Positions 48,582-54,233 of a stretch of 54,233 bases of DNA are shown here, one piece after another. This DNA is from Marinobacter sp. GTDB lineage: Bacteria; Pseudomonadota; Gammaproteobacteria; Pseudomonadales; Oleiphilaceae. Under the pieces are notes generated by a model. That model was not told the origin of the DNA. It made no database searches and saw only the letters and a program-made list of their open reading frames with translations. A program made the position numbers and the translations under genes. Within the stretch, counting starts at the first letter, position 1, and every line of letters starts with the position of its first letter. Location: contig JAKDUK010000011.1 in the NCBI GenBank assembly GCA_030457765.1, forward strand, positions 1 through 54,233. The letters run 5' to 3'.

Positions 48582-48614
48582 AAAAAAGGAAGCCGGTGCC
48601 GGCTTCCTTTTTTT
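48582..48614. terminator. Convergent intrinsic terminator after fdxA
   Basis: An 8-bp stem GGAAGCCG/CGGCTTCC (48588-48606) with a GTGC loop is flanked by six A and seven T. It ends fdxA. Its T-run touches the stop codon of the convergent hypothetical gene. Confidence 0.92.
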
Positions 48615-49656
48615 ATGTTTCCAGTGCGCTGGATTCTAGCACTTTGCGCGCCGCCGCAGACTTATAAAAACCTGACAACCGCCGGCGCACAAGAGCCTCT
48701 ACATACCCCTCTTCCCGAAGTACGTCTATCAGCGGGGCGACCCAAGCATCTACCTCCGACAGAATCACCTCACGCGTCACACCAACATCACGAAGCAAAT
48801 CGATTAGCGGCCGCTCACCATATTTCAAAAACAGATGGGCAACCACAGCCCGAGTGCAGCCTTCAAAGTAGGCGGTTTTTCGGAACTGCAGCCAAAACTC
48901 ATACCCCAGCACCACAAATTCCTGTAGCTCAACATCGCCCAGCCCTTCGTGCAGCTGCGCAAGCGTTTTGTCCTCAACAGCCACCCAGGCGGCCATTACC
49001 GTATCCCGTACTTCCTCATCAGAAAGCGCCTGCAGGAGAAACTGCTCGCTACGGCCAATCAGTGCTGGCAAGCTATCTGACAGCCAGGCTTTGAATCGGC
49101 GTTCAAAGGTTTCATCCAGACCAGGAACAGCCTTATTAGCCATACGCTTGCCAAACTTCATCATGGAACCAACGCCAGGAACAGACTTGGTAATCAGATT
49201 GTCTTCGTAGAGGTAATTGACAACCCCCTGATAAACCACGTTTGCAATCAGTTCCTGATACACCGGGTGTGCCATGATCTCGCTGATCACGCGCTCGCGT
49301 TGATGCCGCAACTTAAGGGCTTCTTCTACAAAGCCGGTGGCCTGCTCCCGAGTGAAAATGTCACCCAGTGTTGTCTTTGACTGAACCGGGGCGTTCAGTA
49401 CTTCTGTGGCCATTTCTCCCGCCAGCTCCGGAATCCCCGCATCCAGCTCCATGTTCACAACAACGCGCTGAATGGTTTCCATCACCTGGTTTTCCGAGGC
49501 AACCCGGCTCAATGTGATATGGCCTGCATAATCAAGCAACTCATCTACTTCTTGCTTCAAAAATTTACGCAGTTTTGCGCCTTTCAGCGAGGCTACTTCA
49601 TGCTTTACATGCAGTTCAAGCAGCTCACTGGCTAGGTCGTTTTGTTTACTGGTCAT
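48613..49656 (-). CDS. Conserved hypothetical protein, helical
   Basis: A 347-residue soluble protein that I cannot place in a family. It is predicted to be almost wholly alpha-helical, with polar helices and few aromatic stretches (ELLELHVKHEVASLKGAKLR; GDIFTREQATGFVEEALKLR; NVVYQGVVNYLYEDN). A central basic segment (GSMMKFGKRMANKAVPGLD) could touch a membrane or nucleic acid. No signal peptide, transmembrane helix or catalytic motif is visible. It precedes no obvious partner, is convergent to fdxA and follows the DegV gene by 27 bp on the same strand, so it may share that transcript. Confidence 0.8.
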   Translation of the reverse strand: MTSKQNDLASELLELHVKHEVASLKGAKLRKFLKQEVDELLDYAGHITLSRVASENQVMETIQRVVVNMELDAGIPELAGEMATEVLNAPVQSKTTLGDIFTREQATGFVEEALKLRHQRERVISEIMAHPVYQELIANVVYQGVVNYLYEDNLITKSVPGVGSMMKFGKRMANKAVPGLDETFERRFKAWLSDSLPALIGRSEQFLLQALSDEEVRDTVMAAWVAVEDKTLAQLHEGLGDVELQEFVVLGYEFWLQFRKTAYFEGCTRAVVAHLFLKYGERPLIDLLRDVGVTREVILSEVDAWVAPLIDVLREEGYVEALVRRRLSGFYKSAAARKVLESSALET

Positions 49657-49683
49657 GATATTAGTAGTCGCTTGTGTAGACAG

Positions 49684-50634
49684 TTATTGGTAATCGTTAA
49701 AACTGTGGGGTTCCGCCGCAAGCGCCAGGCACAAGCTACCAGGCCCCACATAGATGCTACTGGTAATGCCCATTTGCGAAAGCAACAACTCAATACCATT
49801 GCGTTCGCAGGCATTTCTAAGTTGGTTCAGGCCAGGCAATTCTTCAATTTCAGTCCAGGTAAGCCCACATGACAAGCTTACATAGGGTGTGAGTAACCCA
49901 GCCTCAACACGGGCAGTGGCATAATTCATAACCTTTTCGACGGCCATATCAAAGCTGCGGGTTTTGGCAACTGGCTCGCCTTCCGCGCCCTGCCCAAAAA
50001 TCACCGGAGTGATATTCAGAGCTTTACCCATAAACGCTGCTACTGCCGACACAGTTTTGTCGCCGCGACGTCTGGCCCGCTCGCGAATATAGTGAAGATC
50101 CCGAGGAATAATGCAGGTGTATATTTGGTCTGAAAACCGCTCCACTTCGTTACGTAACGCATTTTTAGAAAGTTTTTGATCAATCAGACGAAGCGTGTGA
50201 GCCGCCAGTAAACCCTGCCCGGCGAAGATCTGTTTGCTATCAATTACACGCATGGAAAATTTGCCTTCACGGCCTGAGGCTGCGCGCGCCTGCTCGTGAT
50301 TGGCCATCACACTGTTCATGGCTTCTGAAGCATTCTGGAAGATCAGGCTGCGGCTACGAGTGACCGTTTCACAGATAGCTACGTCAAACTCCGGGACAAT
50401 TTTTTCCAAAAACAGGTCGTGAATCTGTTCGGTGGTATAGGCTTGGGTTTCTGCCTGTCGTCCTTTTTCAAGAAGCCCGCTCTGATAAAACTCCTGGGTT
50501 CTTACCGGGTCATGTTCATCAATGTAGGTTTCTCCATCAATAACAGCCGTTACGGGGAGAATGAACAAGCCGTGCTTGCGACTGAACTCGTAGGGTAGAT
50601 CACACGCCGAATCGACGATCAGACCAACTCGCAT
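49684..50634 (-). CDS. DegV-family fatty-acid-binding protein
   Basis: A 316-residue cytoplasmic protein. The DegV start is clear (RVGLIVDSACDLPYEF), followed by the LPVTAVIDGETYIDEHD strand region and the ligand loop near FSMRVIDSKQIFAGQGLLAA. Family members hold a fatty acid and, in Gram-positive bacteria, hand it to fatty-acid kinase. No FakA partner is seen in the window. Length is slightly above the usual 280. Confidence 0.9.
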   Translation of the reverse strand: MRVGLIVDSACDLPYEFSRKHGLFILPVTAVIDGETYIDEHDPVRTQEFYQSGLLEKGRQAETQAYTTEQIHDLFLEKIVPEFDVAICETVTRSRSLIFQNASEAMNSVMANHEQARAASGREGKFSMRVIDSKQIFAGQGLLAAHTLRLIDQKLSKNALRNEVERFSDQIYTCIIPRDLHYIRERARRRGDKTVSAVAAFMGKALNITPVIFGQGAEGEPVAKTRSFDMAVEKVMNYATARVEAGLLTPYVSLSCGLTWTEIEELPGLNQLRNACERNGIELLLSQMGITSSIYVGPGSLCLALAAEPHSFNDYQ

Positions 50635-50662
50635 GTTGGGCCTCCAGTTTTGGGCTGCTGTC

Positions 50663-51133
50663 TTAAAAGGACGCGCCCTTTATTGTAATCATATCGTTAA
50701 CATTCAATTTTACACACCCAGTACCAAATGACAGTACACCCTGGGTTACAAGGCGGGCCAGTTGGCGGCCTGGCGACAACTTTCCGACCCATTCCATATG
50801 CTTGCGAAAACGGCGATCCAGCTTTTCAATGTTATACCCCCGTGCTTTCAGAGCCTCATTGTAGGCTGTGTGCTCACGGCTATGCAGTGCTTCTTGCCCG
50901 ATGAACCCACGTATTTCGGCTTTCAGCTTCGGATCGTCAACTCTGTTCTGATATAGCCGAACTGCATTGATAAACTGCTGCTCACCGTCTGGAAACTGAA
51001 GCGACAGGGCATTGAGAAACGCTGTCCGGAAAGCATCATTGCTATGCCAGAGCGTTTTCAGTTCTTCGCCACCATCGAAATGCAGGTGCCTCGGCTTAAC
51101 GGACACACCCTCGGGAGTGAAGCTGACGGTCAT
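50663..51133 (-). pseudogene. Truncated metal-dependent hydrolase (PF10118-like)
   Basis: A 156-residue product whose first 130 residues match the N-terminal half of the roughly 280-residue PF10118 metal-dependent hydrolases (FIGQEALHSREHTAYNEALK; HMEWVGKLSPGRQLA). After LSPGRQLA the sequence departs from the family and stops within about 32 residues. The second half, expected to hold the other ExxH metal-binding motif, is absent and I do not find it in other frames nearby. The ATG at 51133 and an AGGAGG site remain intact, so a half-protein could still be made. It is likely a decaying gene. Confidence 0.7.
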
Positions 51134-51305
51134 GACTACCTCCTGCTTTTATTATCGTGCGATCAGCCGTGAAAATCGGTCAAAACTCATCACTTCAACC
51201 AATTTAAACCTGAAAGCCTGAGCAAAAGGAAGGGTTGAGCGGCACAACCGGGCAGTTTGTCACTAAATGACATTCGGTTAGCGGCGGGCGATCAATAATA
51301 TGCAG

Positions 51306-51330
51306 AAAAAAAAGGAGGCTTATCGCCTCC
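51306..51330 (-). terminator. Intrinsic terminator after the acyl-CoA ligase gene
   Basis: A 6-bp stem (51314-51319 with 51325-51330) with a 5-base loop is followed in the minus direction by eight T. It ends the acyl-CoA ligase transcript. Confidence 0.88.
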
Positions 51331-51369
51331 AAGTAACACTCCGTGTGCAGAGTCAGTCCTGGTCAGAGA

Positions 51370-52998
51370 TCACTTCAGATCTTTGGCCTGATCTCTAAGT
51401 ACAAACTTCTGAATTTTTCCCGTTGATGTTTTAGGTAGTTCAGAGAAAACAACTGTCTTGGGCACCTTAAAACGCGCCAAATGCTCGCGGCAGAAACTGA
51501 TAATGTCTTCTTCGCTGATATCTCCTGCTTCCGGTTTTAGTGTGACAAACGCACAGGGAGTCTCGCCCCACTTTTCATCCGGGCGTGCCACCACAGCCGC
51601 TTCAAGAACAGATGAATGACGGTAGAGCACATCTTCCACTTCAATGGTGGAAATGTTCTCGCCGCCCGAAATGATGATGTCTTTCAGGCGATCTTTGATT
51701 TCCATGTAGCCGTCTTCGTGCCACACCGCCAGATCCCCCGTGTGGAACCAGCCGCCGCGGAAGGCTTCTTCAGTCGCTTTGGGGTTTTTCAAATAGCCTT
51801 TCATCACGGTATTACCGCGCAGGAAGATCTCACCAATGGTTTTGCCATCTTTGGGGACAGGTTCCATGGTGTTGATATCGCCCACCATGGTGCCTGCAAG
51901 CGTGTGATAGCGCACACCCTGGCGGGCTTTAATCGTTGCCCGGTCGTGCAGTGGCAACTCGTCCCATTCAGACTTCCAGGCACACACGGTTACCGGGCCA
52001 TACACTTCTGTAAGACCGTATACGTGAGTCACCTTGATGCCCATTTCTTCAATAGCGCCAATCACCTGAGCCGGGGGCGCTGCGCCCGCGGTCATAGAGC
52101 GGACTTCGTGGTGGATGCCCTCTTTAGCCTCAGGTGGCACATTCAACAATGCATTTAGTACAATTGGCGCACCGCACATGTGGCTAACCTGATGCTCTTT
52201 AATCAACTGCAAGATCTTGACGGGGTCCACCCGACGCAAACATACGTGGGTCCCCGCCATGGCGGTAACTGTCCAAGGAAAACACCAGCCATTGCAGTGG
52301 AACATTGGCAGAGTCCACAAGTACACCGGATGCATGCCCATAGACCACACAGCCTGGTTACCGAGCGCGTTAATGTATGCACCACGATGGTGATACACCA
52401 CACCTTTAGGATTGCCGGTTGTCCCAGATGTGTAGTTCAGCGATATGGCATCCCATTCATTTTCGGGGAATTTCCATTCAAACTGAGGATCACCTTCCTG
52501 CAGGAAAGCCTCGTAATCCAGATCGCTAACCTGCACACCCTCACCGTACTCTGGGTCGTCCACGTCAATAACCAGCGGCTTGTTGTCCATAGCGCTAATG
52601 GCTTCGCGAATCACTTCACCAAATTCCCGGTCTGCGATCACAGCCTTGGCTTCGCCATGCTCAAGCATGAAGGTAATAGCTTCTGCATCCAGGCGTATAT
52701 TTAAGGCGTTTAGAACTGCACCAATCATTGGCACACCGAAATGACACTCCACCATGGCCGGAGTGTTGGGCAACATAACGGCCACGGTATCACCCCGGTT
52801 AATGCCCCGACCTTTTAATGCAGACGCCAAGCGCCGAGAGCGGTCATAGGTTTGCGACCAACTATAGCGAATGGCGCCATGAATAATGGCTGGATAATCC
52901 GGGTAAACGCTGGCGGTACGTTCAATAAAATCAATCGGAGATTGAACGGCGTAATTCGCATCAACGGGGGCAAGGCCCTGATCGAAGATTGAGGTCAT
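51370..52998 (-). CDS. Acyl-CoA ligase (AMP-forming; medium/long-chain or methylthiopropionate type)
   Basis: A 542-residue member of the ANL superfamily. The ATP-binding P-loop YTSGTTGNPKG is at about 189-199, the adenylate motif (GLTEVYGPVTV) is in the middle, the hinge DRLKDIIISGGENIS precedes the mobile C-domain, and the catalytic Lys at about 528 (STGKIQK) is in place. Its overall sequence resembles AlkK-like medium-chain fatty-acid and DmdB-like 3-methylthiopropionate ligases, which cannot be separated by eye. It activates a carboxylic acid to its CoA thioester. Upstream 219 bp separate it from the divergent flavoprotein gene. Confidence 0.93.
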   Translation of the reverse strand: MTSIFDQGLAPVDANYAVQSPIDFIERTASVYPDYPAIIHGAIRYSWSQTYDRSRRLASALKGRGINRGDTVAVMLPNTPAMVECHFGVPMIGAVLNALNIRLDAEAITFMLEHGEAKAVIADREFGEVIREAISAMDNKPLVIDVDDPEYGEGVQVSDLDYEAFLQEGDPQFEWKFPENEWDAISLNYTSGTTGNPKGVVYHHRGAYINALGNQAVWSMGMHPVYLWTLPMFHCNGWCFPWTVTAMAGTHVCLRRVDPVKILQLIKEHQVSHMCGAPIVLNALLNVPPEAKEGIHHEVRSMTAGAAPPAQVIGAIEEMGIKVTHVYGLTEVYGPVTVCAWKSEWDELPLHDRATIKARQGVRYHTLAGTMVGDINTMEPVPKDGKTIGEIFLRGNTVMKGYLKNPKATEEAFRGGWFHTGDLAVWHEDGYMEIKDRLKDIIISGGENISTIEVEDVLYRHSSVLEAAVVARPDEKWGETPCAFVTLKPEAGDISEEDIISFCREHLARFKVPKTVVFSELPKTSTGKIQKFVLRDQAKDLK

Positions 52999-53183
52999 TT
53001 AGATGGTCCTCTGTGTAAGCCGGTTGTTGTTCTGGCTTAGTCGGAAAAATCGCTAAGGTTGCTATACTTTTGTCTAGTGTAGATGTTAATCAACGACGCC
53101 GTTTTCAGAAATTACACTAACGTATAATTGTGTGAACAATGAGCGCGTACCGAAGAGCCATACACTTGGCCCGAGGCTGATAT

Positions 53184-53216
53184 ACTGCCCGCCACATAAA
53201 CCAAAGGGCGGGCAGT
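53184..53216 (+). promoter_or_regulatory. Hairpin covering the ribosome-binding region of the flavoprotein gene
   Basis: A perfect 10-bp inverted repeat (53184-53193 with 53207-53216) ends 1 base before the ATG at 53218. The right arm contains the only G-rich stretch that could bind the ribosome, so folding would hide it. It suggests translational control. Confidence 0.6.
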
Positions 53217-53217
53217 A

Positions 53218-54233
53218 ATGACGGCAAGTTCCAGCAACCAGTACGATGTGATCATTATCGGTGGCGGCGCAGCGGGCCTTATGTGCGCGGCCACTGCCGG
53301 TTACCGAGGCCGGAAAGTTCTGGTACTGGATCATGCCAACAAACCCGGCAAAAAAATTCTGATGTCTGGCGGTGGGCGCTGTAACTTCACCAATCTCAAC
53401 AGCTCCCCGAACAATTTTTTATCAAACAATCCGCACTTCTGTATCTCCGCTCTGAAACGCTACACCTCACAGCATTTTCTGGATCTTGTGGAACGCCACG
53501 GCATAGAGCACGAAGAGAAAGCCGCCGGGCAATTGTTCTGCAAGGACAGCGCAAAAGAGATACTCGCCATGTTGCTAATAGAGTGCGAATGGGCGGGCGT
53601 TGAAATTCGCATGAAGACCCCCGTTAAGAGCGTCGCCAAAGATGCTGAACACTACCGTGTGAATACCAGCTCTGGCACGTTGACCTGTAAATCTCTGGTG
53701 ATTGCCTGCGGCGGCCTATCCATCCCAACCATGGGTGCGACTGGATTCGGCTACGAGATCGCCAAACAATTCGGGCTCGCGGTTCTGCCCACTCGAGCCG
53801 GGCTGGTGCCCTTCACTCTCCACCCTGAGCTGAAACAGCAGTTGGCACCGCTGTCTGGCGTAAGCTGCCCAGTAGAGGCAGCCTGTAACAATCAGCATTT
53901 CCGCGAGCCCATGCTGGTTACGCACCGGGGGCTAAGTGGACCGTCGATGTTGCAGATTTCCAGTTTTTGGCAGCCCGGCGATCCGTTGATCATTAACCTG
54001 CTCCCGGAGCGCAATATCCTGGAAGACCTGGCATCCCTACGCAAACAAAAACCGCAGTCCACCGTGGCTCAATATCTCGCTCAGCATTTGCCTAAACGTT
54101 TCGCACAGGCATTTAACGAACTTTATAACTGGCAAGGCCCGCTTCAAGGCTATAAAAATATTGATCTTGAACAGATTGCAGAAACACTGAGCCAGTGGAC
54201 GATAAAACCTGCGGGCACTGAGGGCTACCGAAC
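53218..54233 (+). CDS. NAD(P)/FAD-dependent oxidoreductase, BaiN/HI0933 family (3' end missing)
   Basis: A reading frame open to the window's end, giving at least 338 residues. The N-terminal Rossmann dinucleotide motif (DVIIIGGGAAGLMCAATAGY) binds FAD, and the family hallmark KILMSGGGRCNFTN follows at about residues 42-55. The later segment with LVIACGGLSIPTMGATGFGY is also typical. Normal length is about 390-410, so roughly 60 residues are missing. Members are flavoproteins of uncertain substrate. The ATG follows a hairpin that covers the ribosome-binding region. Confidence 0.93.
   Translation, partial: MTASSSNQYDVIIIGGGAAGLMCAATAGYRGRKVLVLDHANKPGKKILMSGGGRCNFTNLNSSPNNFLSNNPHFCISALKRYTSQHFLDLVERHGIEHEEKAAGQLFCKDSAKEILAMLLIECEWAGVEIRMKTPVKSVAKDAEHYRVNTSSGTLTCKSLVIACGGLSIPTMGATGFGYEIAKQFGLAVLPTRAGLVPFTLHPELKQQLAPLSGVSCPVEAACNNQHFREPMLVTHRGLSGPSMLQISSFWQPGDPLIINLLPERNILEDLASLRKQKPQSTVAQYLAQHLPKRFAQAFNELYNWQGPLQGYKNIDLEQIAETLSQWTIKPAGTEGYR

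Overview
The window looks like chromosomal DNA of a Marinobacter-like gammaproteobacterium. I infer this from protein sequence character, moderate GC, the order thrS-infC-rpmI-rplT-pheS-pheT-ihfA-merR, the pncC-recA and mutS-fdxA neighbourhoods, and abundant fatty-acid and hydrophobic-compound genes. It is mostly ordinary core chromosome. I see no prophage, insertion sequence, CRISPR array or rRNA. One tRNA gene (Asp, GTC) is present.

Layout. 1-3429: sulfate/thiosulfate ABC importer (partial binding protein, cysT, cysW, cysA). 3641-5103: copper and cytochrome oxidase assembly pair (CtaG-like, SCO-like), then an aldehyde dehydrogenase (5235-6668). 6700-6950: remains of a Crp/Fnr regulator with its middle deleted. 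7036-14429 (minus): the translation cluster, in which infC starts with AUU. 14596-18275 (minus): TAXI-type TRAP transporter. 18459-23518 (minus): DUF1329, YCF48-like and RND/MMPL envelope cluster. 23699-31932 (minus): pepN, a DUF2797/DUF1315 pair, a rhomboid protease, a phosphoesterase, nadK and a coiled-coil protein. A plus-strand, Fur-box-driven small RNA candidate lies between the DUF1315 and rhomboid genes. 32047-37829: fadH, two AraC regulators of the same subtype, tRNA-Asp and a MaoC-like protein. 37826-42530 (minus): REC-PAS-histidine kinase, FixJ-type regulator and Lon-like protease. 42777-48543: PilZ protein, flavodoxin-like protein, recA with a LexA box, pncC, mutS and fdxA. 48613-52998 (minus): hypothetical protein, DegV protein, a truncated metal-dependent hydrolase and an acyl-CoA ligase. 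53218-end: partial BaiN/HI0933-like flavoprotein.

How it fits together. Several loci point to lipid or hydrophobic-carbon metabolism (fadH, MaoC, acyl-CoA ligase, DegV, RND/DUF1329). The best candidate for something undescribed is the short intergenic transcript unit at 27603-27726. It has a near-consensus sigma-70 promoter, a Fur box over the -10 region, no convincing reading frame and a strong intrinsic terminator, which is the architecture of an iron-starvation small RNA of the RyhB/PrrF functional class. Second-tier items are a possible GIY-YIG-like nuclease signature in the DUF2797 protein, the Crp/Fnr remnant, the half-length hydrolase, and a hairpin just before the start codon of the last gene.
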